Shown: piece after piece, positions 1-8,600 of the stretch
Numbering within the stretch: position 1 is the stretch's first letter
Layout of the letters: each line of letters starts with the position of its first letter
NCBI GenBank assembly: GCA_900299205.1
Contig: OMIW01000154.1
Location: 1-35,699 of the forward strand
From: Pseudomonadota bacterium
Lineage (GTDB): Bacteria > Bdellovibrionota_C > UBA2361 > OMIW01
Length of the DNA stretch: 35,699 nt
Direction: 5' to 3'
Notes under the pieces: generated by a model
What the model saw: the letters and a program-made list of their open reading frames with translations, nothing else
The model's database searches: none
What the model was told of the DNA's origin: nothing
Position numbers and translations under genes: made by a program

Positions 1-20
1 CCCCCCGACTTACCTGTTTG

Positions 21-761
21 ATGCGACGAGGCAGAGCGACCGTGTGCGCTCTTTTTCTGGCCAGCTTCGTTGCTACTTTGCCAACTCTCCCCGCAGCCGA
101 CGCAGCCCCGACCCCAAACGGTGCCACCCCATCTCCTATCGCCTCTCGCTTCGCCTGCTCTGGCATCCCCACCGCAGGCGACACCAATCTCCTTGATCGC
201 ATCCAGACATCTTACGCCAAAGTGACCACCCTACACGCCTCGTTCGGGCAGGTAGCGTATCTCTCCGCGCTCGATGTGCAAGAGGTCAGCACCGGGCGGG
301 TGTGGTATCAGAAGCCGGGCAAGATGCGCTGGCGGTACGAATCGCCCGAGGTGCAGGAATTCGGGATCGCCGGCTCCGAGGTTGTTCTCTATCAGGAGGC
401 AGACCATCAGGTAATCGTTGATGCCGCTTCGAGCGTGCTCCTCTCCGATCTGCCGGTTTCGTTCCTCCTCGGGCTGGGGAATCTCAAGCGAGACTTCACC
501 CTCCTTGAATCGTGTGCGGGAGAAGGAGGGACGATGATTACTGTCATCCCCCGAGATGCCAAGTCGCAGGAGGGGGTGCGTTTGCTGAAATTGGCGATAG
601 CAACAGACACGCTCCGCCCTCTGGGTGCGGAGGTCACCGACGAGGCGGGCAACGTCACCACCATCCGGCTCGTCGCACCGACCTGGAACGCCTCCGTAAC
701 CGAAAAAGACCTCACCGTCGTTTATCCAAAGGGGATAGATGTCGTCGACCGCCGCAAGTAA
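21..761 (+). CDS. lolA: LolA-like outer-membrane lipoprotein carrier protein
   Basis: LolA proteins are periplasmic chaperones that take lipoproteins from the LolCDE complex to the outer membrane. The N-terminus has a basic start and a hydrophobic stretch (about residues 8-20) ending near an ADA site, typical of a Sec signal peptide. The mature part has the family pattern: an early segment LLDRIQTSYAKVTTLHASFGQ, then GRVWYQKPGKMRWRYESPE (about residues 93-111), followed by beta-rich sequence. The length of about 246 residues is slightly above the usual 200-220 because of a Pro/Thr/Ala-rich linker after the signal. A TTG directly precedes the ATG at 21; ATG was chosen. Nothing upstream is visible, so operon membership is unknown. 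A DUF/LolA-like paralogue that is not the true LolA cannot be excluded, since LolB and LolCDE are not in view. Confidence 0.85.
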   Translation: MRRGRATVCALFLASFVATLPTLPAADAAPTPNGATPSPIASRFACSGIPTAGDTNLLDRIQTSYAKVTTLHASFGQVAYLSALDVQEVSTGRVWYQKPGKMRWRYESPEVQEFGIAGSEVVLYQEADHQVIVDAASSVLLSDLPVSFLLGLGNLKRDFTLLESCAGEGGTMITVIPRDAKSQEGVRLLKLAIATDTLRPLGAEVTDEAGNVTTIRLVAPTWNASVTEKDLTVVYPKGIDVVDRRK

Positions 762-1006
762 GGGCAGTTTTTTAGAGCGGTTCATCTGCCCAGAATTTGG
801 CTCATTGCGGCGCCTTCCGTTTTCCCCTTTGTTGATTGATCCCGGGCGGTAAGGTACACTTAGGAATTGCGTTTTGCGGGTCGATAGCTTGGCGGTGGTG
901 GTAAGCGCCCGCGCCAGCTGCTTCTTTCACGCACATCTCTCCCTGTACCTCCGTGTTGGCTCGTCCCCTTTGTTGTATTCTTTTGGCTGTTCCTGTTGGC
1001 TGTACT

Positions 1007-1753
1007 ATGACCCCCCCCACTTATCGTCCGAACCGTATTAGCTCCTCCGAGGGACGGGGCTCGTCGCGCACTGGTAGCTCAACCCGCTCGAGGGGAGGGG
1101 TTGGAGCGGGGCGTTCTCGAAAGGGAGGGGAAGCTCCTGTCGTTCGTCGCTCAGTCCGTCGGGTTGTTGGTTTGTTTGTCGATGGACCATCCCTGGATCG
1201 CGCCGCTCGGCGATTACTCCGACGAGTGGACTTTGCTGCGTTGATTCGGGGAGTATGCCCGGGAGCAGCACCGGTTGTCGCTCGGTACTACACCGTGATT
1301 CCGTACGAGGATGATTCCCGGCATCGTTCGTTCCTTGATGCGGTTCGAGGGGCAGGCTTTGATGTAATCGTCAAGCGGCTTCCGCCGAAGGGGATAAATC
1401 GACAGGTGTCGGTGGATCCTGATATTGCGGCCGATATGATGGCCTTCGCGTTTGGTCACACCGATTTTGCTCAGTCACCTGAGTTGCACGATCTCTCGCT
1501 GCGTTCGACCGCCGGTGCTCATGGGGAACAGCCTGATTCCGCAGAGGCGGAGGATGCCCGTGAGGTTCGACGGTGTGTCACCGTCGTTTGTCCAAGTCGT
1601 GAGGTCGCATATCCCCTGTGGCTCGCGAAGCAGGTGGGTGTTGATACGACGACCGCCGATTTCAGTAAATTTGCCTCGGGTGACTTCATGCGCACCGCGA
1701 CAAAATGGATGGATCTCTCTGACTCTGAGACGATATGGGTTCCACGCGATTAG
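1007..1753 (+). CDS. Divergent NYN (PIN-like) domain protein
   Basis: NYN domains are PIN-like ribonuclease folds, cytoplasmic, often acting in RNA turnover. Seen here: GLFVDGPSLDRAARRL (Asp at about residue 59), then an ARYYTVIPYEDD strand, a GFDVIVKRLPPKG segment and SVDPDIAADMMAFAF, which together match LabA/DUF88-type NYN proteins. The third acidic motif of the family, usually S-G-D-x-D-F, aligns with VVCPSREVAYPLWL and has no acidic pair; about 35 extra residues precede it. The protein may therefore be catalytically weak or dead. The first 50 residues are Ser/Arg/Gly-rich and probably disordered. The start is uncertain: ATG 1007 lies directly before a run of eight C, has no clear Shine-Dalgarno, and an in-frame TTG lies at 953. 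It sits alone between lolA and dnaB. Confidence 0.75.
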   Translation: MTPPTYRPNRISSSEGRGSSRTGSSTRSRGGVGAGRSRKGGEAPVVRRSVRRVVGLFVDGPSLDRAARRLLRRVDFAALIRGVCPGAAPVVARYYTVIPYEDDSRHRSFLDAVRGAGFDVIVKRLPPKGINRQVSVDPDIAADMMAFAFGHTDFAQSPELHDLSLRSTAGAHGEQPDSAEAEDAREVRRCVTVVCPSREVAYPLWLAKQVGVDTTTADFSKFASGDFMRTATKWMDLSDSETIWVPRD

Positions 1754-1787
1754 CTCAGAGGTAGTCGGGGCGGAAAGAGGATTTGGC

Positions 1788-1808
1788 GACAAAAATTAAT
1801 ATTTTGTC
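1788..1808 (+). other. AT-rich hairpin after the NYN gene
   Basis: A perfect 7-bp stem (GACAAAA / TTTTGTC) with a 7-nt AT loop lies 35 nt after the NYN stop. The right arm is U-rich but no further U-run follows, so it would be a weak terminator at best. Confidence 0.3.
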
Positions 1809-1997
1809 CGACAGTGAGAGGAGCGTTTTGGGGGACTTCGGTCGTCCTTTTTTCGCAAGCGACTCTTTTCGACTCCTCTTAAAAAGATTCGCAAGGTGCT
1901 GTCATGGAGCTCATATTCACTTGATGCTCCCAAGGTCGACCCGTATAGTCTCTCCGGGAATCGAAGCACGGTATGTGGGCGGACTTTTGGGGGGCGC

Positions 1998-3593
1998 ATG
2001 GATAGTTCTCATTATCGGTCGGGAGACCGGGCGGCTGGTCAAGGAGGAAATAATGATCGGACGCAGTCGCCGTATCGCTCGTCCTCTCCACGAGCCGATG
2101 GGTTAAAAGGTGATGGAAGCACTCCTTTCGCGCGGGTTCTTCCCCATTCGCGGGAGGCGGAAGAGGCGCTTCTGGGGGGTATTATCATCGACAATGAAGC
2201 GATGAATGCAGCCTCGGAGCGGCTCAAGCATGATGATTTTTATGACTCCCGATACCAGCAGGTCTTTCGGGCAATGTCCGAGCTCTCTGACCGACGCGAG
2301 CCGATCGATTTTGTCACTCTGCAACAGAAACTCCGCTCGATGGGGGTTTTTGAGTCGATAGGAGGCCTTCCTGAACTCTCTCGGCTCGCCGAGTCCACCC
2401 CCACCTCAGCGAACGTTGCATATTACGCGCGACTTGTGAAAGATGCCTCGACCCGCAGAACCCTAATCAGGGAGGCGAGCGATATCATCAATGAGGCGTT
2501 CAATGATGAGCTCTCCCTCGAGAATTTTCTCGATGTGGCAGAACAGCGCATTTTGGGGGTGAGTAACGCGCGCACCGGCAAGGGATTTATCAAAATTGGT
2601 GAGATCGTTCAGGACTCGATCTCCGTGGTCGAAAAGTTGTACGAGCGGAAGCAGCCGATTACGGGTGTTGGTACGGGTCTTACCGAACTTGATCTGCTCA
2701 CCGCCGGATTTCAACCGTCCGATCTCATCATTATCGCTGCCCGTCCTTCGATGGGTAAGACGGCGCTCGCGCTCTCGATTGCGGGTCAGGTGGCCGTCCA
2801 TCAGAAGAGACCAGTGGGCGTTTTTTCGCTCGAAATGTCTAAGGAACAGCTGGTGCTTCGGCTTCTCTGTGCGGAGGCGGCGGTCGATAACTCTCGCGCC
2901 CGTAACGGGCGGTTGCAGGAGAACGATTTCCCGCAGCTTGTTCAGGCGGCCGGTATTCTGAGCGAGGCCCCCCTCTTCATTGATGACACCCCAGCAGTCA
3001 CGGTAACCGAGCTTCGTGCAAAGTGCCGCCGTCTTCATCGAGAGCACCCGTTGTCGCTCATTGTCGTCGACTATTTGCAGCTGATGCGGAGTCCCGCATA
3101 CATAAAATCGCGGGAGCAGGAAATCGCCGATATATCCCGTTCGCTTAAGGCGCTCGCGAAGGAGCTCAACGTGCCGGTGGTCGCGCTGTCACAGCTGAAT
3201 CGCTCAGTTGAATCGAGGACCGATCGACGGCCCGGAATGGCTGATCTTCGCGAATCGGGAGCAATAGAGCAGGATGCAGACCTTATCATGTTCATCTACC
3301 GAGATGAGGTCTACAACAAGGAGACGACGACTCAGCGAGGTATCGCGGAGCTTATTATCGCGAAGCAGCGAAATGGGCCGATTGGAACGGTGAAGGTGCA
3401 ATTCAAGCCGGAATTCACCCAGTTTGTTGATTTGCCTGGCGATGAGATGTTCAATCTGGATGAACTGTTTTTGGAGCCATCCCCGTCTTCTATGCCCTCG
3501 TCGGGTGGGCTGCCTGCCGGTGGCAACCAGCCCACCGATAACTCCCTGCACGACCCGTTCGGTGAGGTGCTTGGGGATTTTGAGTTTGAGTAA
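1998..3593 (+). CDS. dnaB: Replicative DNA helicase DnaB
   Basis: DnaB is the hexameric 5'-3' helicase that unwinds the replication fork and recruits primase. The N-terminal domain begins at PHSREAEEALLGGIIIDNEA (about residue 48). The RecA-like domain has Walker A ARPSMGKTA (about residues 247-255), Walker B LIVVDYLQL (about 354-362) and the DnaB-specific LSQLNRSVESR and MADLRESGAIEQDAD motifs. The chosen ATG at 1998 follows a G-rich stretch and gives 531 residues; an upstream TTG-type extension to 1896 is possible but its sequence looks non-coding. Compared with the usual 450-470 residues, there is a polar Ser/Arg-rich N-terminal tail of about 45 and a Pro/Ser/Gly-rich C-terminal tail of about 50. 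No intein is present. There is no rplI upstream, unlike many bacteria. Confidence 0.97.
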   Translation: MDSSHYRSGDRAAGQGGNNDRTQSPYRSSSPRADGLKGDGSTPFARVLPHSREAEEALLGGIIIDNEAMNAASERLKHDDFYDSRYQQVFRAMSELSDRREPIDFVTLQQKLRSMGVFESIGGLPELSRLAESTPTSANVAYYARLVKDASTRRTLIREASDIINEAFNDELSLENFLDVAEQRILGVSNARTGKGFIKIGEIVQDSISVVEKLYERKQPITGVGTGLTELDLLTAGFQPSDLIIIAARPSMGKTALALSIAGQVAVHQKRPVGVFSLEMSKEQLVLRLLCAEAAVDNSRARNGRLQENDFPQLVQAAGILSEAPLFIDDTPAVTVTELRAKCRRLHREHPLSLIVVDYLQLMRSPAYIKSREQEIADISRSLKALAKELNVPVVALSQLNRSVESRTDRRPGMADLRESGAIEQDADLIMFIYRDEVYNKETTTQRGIAELIIAKQRNGPIGTVKVQFKPEFTQFVDLPGDEMFNLDELFLEPSPSSMPSSGGLPAGGNQPTDNSLHDPFGEVLGDFEFE

Positions 3594-3814
3594 TGGGGGC
3601 GAGAATCCGAAAAGCTTATCAAATCTGTGCAATCTCGTCTCACAGAAGATGTTTGCACTTATTTCAGGGCTAGGGTACCGTCCACATGACGGACCAGAAG
3701 GGTCGTTACTCGGTGGTCGTTATCTCCGTTCCAGTATGCGAGCCCGTCTGACTTTCCGTTGTTCGATGTAGTCGCGCTTATCTTTTCTGTATCCTTCCCG
3801 CATGTGGTGGTGAC

Positions 3815-5437
3815 ATGACAACAAGTACACAACAACTTCCCCGCGTTGCCTATTTCTGTATGGAATTTGGGCTCGATAATTCGTTTGCCTCGTACTCGGG
3901 AGGGCTAGGAATCTTGGCCGGTGATCACCTGAAGGCTGCGCACGACGCGAAGGTGCCGCTGGTTGGTATTGGTATCCGATGGAAGCAGGGTTACCACGAT
4001 CAGGCACTGGATGAAGAGGGACGACCGTATGACTGTTACCGCGCTCGCACATACCCCTTCTTGATTGACACCGGTATCACTGTCACCGTTCCTATTCGCA
4101 AGGCTTCGGTGGTGTGTAAGGTTTGGAAGGTCGACTGCTTTGGTAATGTGCCCTTGTATCTCTTAGATACCGATGTCCCCGAGAACGGTAATCGGTGGAT
4201 TACCGGGCAGCTCTACGGATGGTTCGGGGAAGAGCGGGTCGCGCAAGAGTTGGTGCTGGGAGTTGGGGGCATCAAGCTGCTAAAAGCGCTTGGATTCGAG
4301 CCCGACGTGTATCACTTCAACGAAGGACACGCGGCTCTGGCGGGACTTGAGCTCATTCGTCAGGAGATGGAGAAGGGGCGTTCGTTCCACGATGCGTGGC
4401 GCGCAACCCGCGAGAAGATTGTATTCACCACCCATACTCCGGTCCCGGCGGGGAATGAAACCCATCCGCATGAATTGCTCGCCTACATGGGTGGGCAGCT
4501 GGGTCTTTCGGTCGAACAGATGCACGAAATCGGTGGCACGCCCTTTAATATGACGATAGCGGGGCTGCGGCTATGCCGAGGAGCGAACGCAGTGGCGCAG
4601 CTCCACGGAGAGACTGCTCGTGAGATGTGGGCGGGGGTCGATAACCGACCCGAAATAGTCGCGATTACCAATGGTGTTCATAATCCAACGTGGCAAGCTC
4701 CCGAGATTGTCGAGGCGCTTCCCCGACCGGAGCGGGTTTGGGACGCACATCAGGCGCTGAAAAGAAGAACGATCGATCTCATCGCTGAACGCTCGGGCGT
4801 GCGATTTGATACGGATACTCTTCTCATAGGCTTTTCGCGCCGGGCGGCAACCTATAAGCGGAGCGATCTTATCTTTGCAGATGAGTCGGTCATTGGCCCT
4901 CTGCTCCGAGATCGCAAAGTTCAGATAGTATTTTCGGGTAAGGCCCATCCTCTCGACGAAGGGGGTAAGGCAATCATCCACTCGCTTACCAAGATGATGA
5001 AGCGGTATCCAGAGAGTGTGGTGTTTCTGGTCAACTACGATATGGAAATTGGAGCGAACCTCACGCGTGGCTGTGACATTTGGCTCAATAATCCGCGGCG
5101 TCCGATGGAAGCGTGTGGCACCTCCGGGATGAAGGCGGCGATGAATGGGGTGCTGAACCTCAGCATCCTCGATGGATGGTGGCCCGAGGCGTGCAAGCAC
5201 GGGGTCAACGGGTGGCAGATCAGCGATGAATCCGTGCTCGCCTCGACCGAGGAACAGGATAAGCGGGATGCCGCCTCGCTCTACAAGATACTTGTCGAAA
5301 GCGTGATCCCTACATACTACGGCGACAAAGCAGCGTGGCAGAGGATGATGGTGAACAGCATCGAGAGCACTCAAGAGCTCTTCTCAGCGGATAGGATGAT
5401 CCGAGAGTACTACGAGCGGCTGTATACACGGGGGTAG
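3815..5437 (+). CDS. glgP: Alpha-glucan phosphorylase (glycogen/maltodextrin phosphorylase family)
   Basis: This enzyme phosphorolyses alpha-1,4-glucans to glucose-1-phosphate using pyridoxal phosphate. The N-terminus AYFCMEFGLDNSFASYSGGLGILAGDHLKAA is the glucan-family phosphorylase signature. HFNEGHAAL, FTTHTPVPAGNETH, AITNGVHNPTWQ and FSRRAATYKRSDL follow in the expected order. The PLP-binding lysine is in EACGTSGMKAAMNG (about Lys440). At 540 residues it matches the short alpha-glucan phosphorylase branch lacking the extra N-terminal domain of some homologues, and it is well below the 800-residue GlgP/MalP type. It stands alone with 220 bp in front and no glgA, glgB or glgC adjacent, so its link to glycogen turnover is inferred from the family only. 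Confidence 0.93.
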   Translation: MTTSTQQLPRVAYFCMEFGLDNSFASYSGGLGILAGDHLKAAHDAKVPLVGIGIRWKQGYHDQALDEEGRPYDCYRARTYPFLIDTGITVTVPIRKASVVCKVWKVDCFGNVPLYLLDTDVPENGNRWITGQLYGWFGEERVAQELVLGVGGIKLLKALGFEPDVYHFNEGHAALAGLELIRQEMEKGRSFHDAWRATREKIVFTTHTPVPAGNETHPHELLAYMGGQLGLSVEQMHEIGGTPFNMTIAGLRLCRGANAVAQLHGETAREMWAGVDNRPEIVAITNGVHNPTWQAPEIVEALPRPERVWDAHQALKRRTIDLIAERSGVRFDTDTLLIGFSRRAATYKRSDLIFADESVIGPLLRDRKVQIVFSGKAHPLDEGGKAIIHSLTKMMKRYPESVVFLVNYDMEIGANLTRGCDIWLNNPRRPMEACGTSGMKAAMNGVLNLSILDGWWPEACKHGVNGWQISDESVLASTEEQDKRDAASLYKILVESVIPTYYGDKAAWQRMMVNSIESTQELFSADRMIREYYERLYTRG

Positions 5438-5456
5438 ATGAGTTGGAGCGGTGGTG

Positions 5457-5483
5457 CAGAGGGGGCGTTACACGTTCCCTCTG
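5457..5483 (+). other. Hairpin downstream of glgP
   Basis: Perfect 7-bp stem CAGAGGG / CCCTCTG with a 13-nt loop, 20 nt after the glgP stop. No U-run follows, so terminator function is only a possibility. Confidence 0.3.
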
Positions 5484-5651
5484 ACAATACCGTGAGAGCC
5501 AAAGCCCAAGAGAGTGCCTGATGGTCAGGTATCGTATGATGGAGCGCACCCTCGCTGATTCGAGCGCAAAGCCATCGTGCCTCTCAGGGGCAAAAGAAAA
5601 TTCCTCGATTCAGTGTAGCCGTGAATCAGGGATGCTAGGCGAGCCATCAAC

Positions 5652-5670
5652 GCCGTGATACCCTCACGGC
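5652..5670 (+). promoter_or_regulatory. Hairpin directly abutting the ABC transporter start codon
   Basis: GCCGTGA / TCACGGC form a perfect 7-bp stem with a 5-nt loop, and the right arm ends one base before the ATG at 5671. No Shine-Dalgarno sequence is seen in the 20 nt before the ATG. The hairpin could mask the start region and so control translation, but this is inference. Confidence 0.35.
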
Positions 5671-8600
5671 ATGCCTCGCCTCGTCCCTCACGTTCATCCC
5701 TCCCGCGATCATCCTGTCCCCTCGGCAACCTCCCGCCCGTCGCTCATCTCCCGGCTCCTCTTCCTCTGGGTCTCCCCCTTTATTAACCGGAATTTCTCCC
5801 GCCCGCTTGAAGTTGATACCCTGCTGGAGATTCCGGATGAGTTCACGGCGACTGAACAGATCGCCCGATTAAAAGAAGGTATGGCCCGATATCGAGGGCA
5901 GCGGATGATGCTGCTACGAGGGCTCTTCTGGAGTATTCGGGCGGAATGTTTTAAGGTTTTCCTGATCTCAATCGTCCTCCTTGCTGCAGGACTAACAAGT
6001 CCGTTGATCGTTCGGCAGCTTCTTCGGTGTCTGGAGGGGACGGCGTCATCGCTTCCACCCGGAGCCGCTTACCTCGTCGCTTTTTTCGGAATTACCGCCA
6101 GAAGTGGATCAGCCATAGCGTTCTCGTTCGTTCTTTTCGGGATCGCAATTATTTCGATGATATCGGTCCACCACCTTTTTTTTCATCAAAAGGGCGCGGC
6201 GACCAAGGCGCATACATCGCTCCGCGGAGTTTTATTCGAAAAAGCGATGAGGCTCGCCCGCTCTGAGCGAGGTGAGGTGAGTAATGGTCAGATCATGAGT
6301 CTGATGGCGAACGATACAGGAAAGGTGATGACATGGCTCACCTTCCTTCATTCGCTTTGGTATCACCCGATGCAGATCGCGCTCGCGTTGGTGCTTCTTT
6401 CTCAGATCCTTGGATGTGCGGTTTTGGGGGGAGTCGCCGTTATCGGAGTTTCGGTTGCAGTCGTCGCGTATCTCGTCCGGGTACAAAATCGTATTCGTAA
6501 GGACGTCCTCCGGGTCGTAGACAGACGGGTTGGTGTTACTGCGGAGGTGATAAGCGCGATAAAAACGGTGAAGTTTCAGGGGTGGGAGGCACCGATGCAG
6601 GAGCGGATTTCCACGCTTCGTGACGAAGAGGTGCAAGGGCTCCGTCGCATAGCATGGTTTGGAAGTCTCGCTGGGTTCATTGGTAATAGCACTCCACCCC
6701 TCGCCCTGGCAGTGACATTTAGCATCGTTGCGATCCGAGAGGGGCATCTTCAAGCTTCGACGGTATTTCCAGCGATGGCGTTGATCCTGCTGTTGCGATT
6801 CGCGTTCAATCACCTTCCTGATAGCTTCAATATATTTGAGGCTGTGCTTTCGCTGAGTCGAATAGAGCGGTTTCTTGCCCGTGCTGATCATCAACCCGTG
6901 GTCCCGGAATCGACAATGGGCCCCGCTGTTGTGCTCACTGATGTCCAGTTTGCTTGGGATTCGGGGGGAGCTGCCCTCACTGTTCCTGATCTGACTATCG
7001 AGCGGGGTGAGCTCGTCGCCGTCGTTGGAGGGGTGGGAGGTGGCAAGACGGCCCTGCTCCTCGGTCTTTTAAACGAAATACCGACGTTACGGGGTTTAGT
7101 GCGAATGTGTGCACTGCCTGCATTGGTAGCGCAGCATCCGTGGGTGGTGAGCGACACGATACGAGCCAATATCATTGCGGGCCGCCCGTACGATGAAGAG
7201 CGATATCAACGGGCGATAACCGCAAGTGCTCTTGTGGCTGATCTGGGGTCGTTTGTCGCGGGTGATGCGACGATTATCGGGGAGCGGGGGGTAAATCTTT
7301 CCGGAGGGCAACGACAGCGGGTCGCGCTCGCTCGGGCCGTTTATGCGCGGGAAGAGATATATCTCCTCGATGACCCGCTGAGTGCGCTCGATCCAGCCGT
7401 CGCGAATGTGGTGTTTGATCATCTGATTGAACGAGAGCTTGCTGATACCACGCGACTAATGGTGACTCATCGTCTCGAGTATGCGCTTCGAGCTGACCGG
7501 GTCATCGTCATCGAAGGGGGCCAGATAATCGAGGTGGGAGCTCCCCGGGAACTTATTGCTCGAGGAGGGCGGTTCGGGGAATTAATCGATCTGCACGCGG
7601 AGGCGACTGTCTCCTCGGAGCAGCCTCTTCAGAAGGGAGCATTTACTCCACTCTCAGCAGATCAGGGGATTTTTTCAGAGGGTGAAGAACCTACTCCATC
7701 AAACGGGGATGAGCTGAGAGGTGAGGGGGCGCTGGCCGAATCGCGCGAAGTGCACTCGATTATAGAGTCTGAGGAGCGAGAGGTTGGCGCTGTCGGATGG
7801 GGTGTCGTCCGACAATTTTTGCGGTGGTACGTGCCTGGTGGTGCTGCGGTACTTCTCGCCGTGGTAGTTGTTGGGCGACACCTGGCAACGGTAAGTGTCG
7901 ATCTCTGGCTCGCATCGTTCGCAAAGGGGCCGCTGACGTCGGTAGCACCCTTCATTATTGGGTATGTTGTCCTTGTTTCGCTCCTGGGTATGTTCCACCT
8001 CTCCCGGTGGTATCTCTTTCTCTCCTCGGGACTTCGCGCGGGAATCACCGCGCACACCCTGCTCCTGCGCTCCGTTCTCCAAGCTCCGATTCGATTCTTT
8101 GAAGCAAATCCCGTTGGCCGGATTGTGAATCGATTCAGCCGAGATCTCGACATGATAGAGAGCACCCTGCCCAGGATGTTACTTGATCTTACTTCAAGTG
8201 CACTCGAGGTAGTTGGCGTGACTGTGATGCTGATCTACGTAGAACCCCGGGCAATTTTTTTCCTCGTACCGATATTCATCGGTTACTATCGAATTCAGCA
8301 AAAGATGCGGCCAACGGGGCGAGAGGCACAGCGGCTTGAATCATTAGCGAGCTCCCCCATATTCGCCCATTTCGCCGAATCTCTCAGCGGAGTCGACACC
8401 GTCCGATCGAGCGGGCTGGTATCAGCCTTCGAGCAGCGGCTCGGGGTGATGATGAATAATCATTCTCGGGCGTCGTATTCGCTTGGCGCATCGGCTCGAT
8501 GGGTAGGGCTTCGGCTCGAACTGCTTGCGGCTTTAATAATCTTGGGAAGTGGGATCTCTGTTGCACTCATCCCATCGGCCGAACTTAGCCCTGCGCTCGC

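Noticed and set aside
953-1006. Upstream extension of the NYN protein reading like a lipoprotein signal (LLAVPVGC)
   Set aside because: The lipobox has Pro at -3, the start would be TTG without a ribosome site, and NYN proteins are cytoplasmic.
1749-1825. tRNA-like start: GCGATTAGCTCAGAGGTAG resembles acceptor plus D-arm
   Set aside because: No T-arm (GGTTCGA-type) sequence or closing acceptor strand follows within 60-90 nt, and the first bases are the end of the NYN gene.
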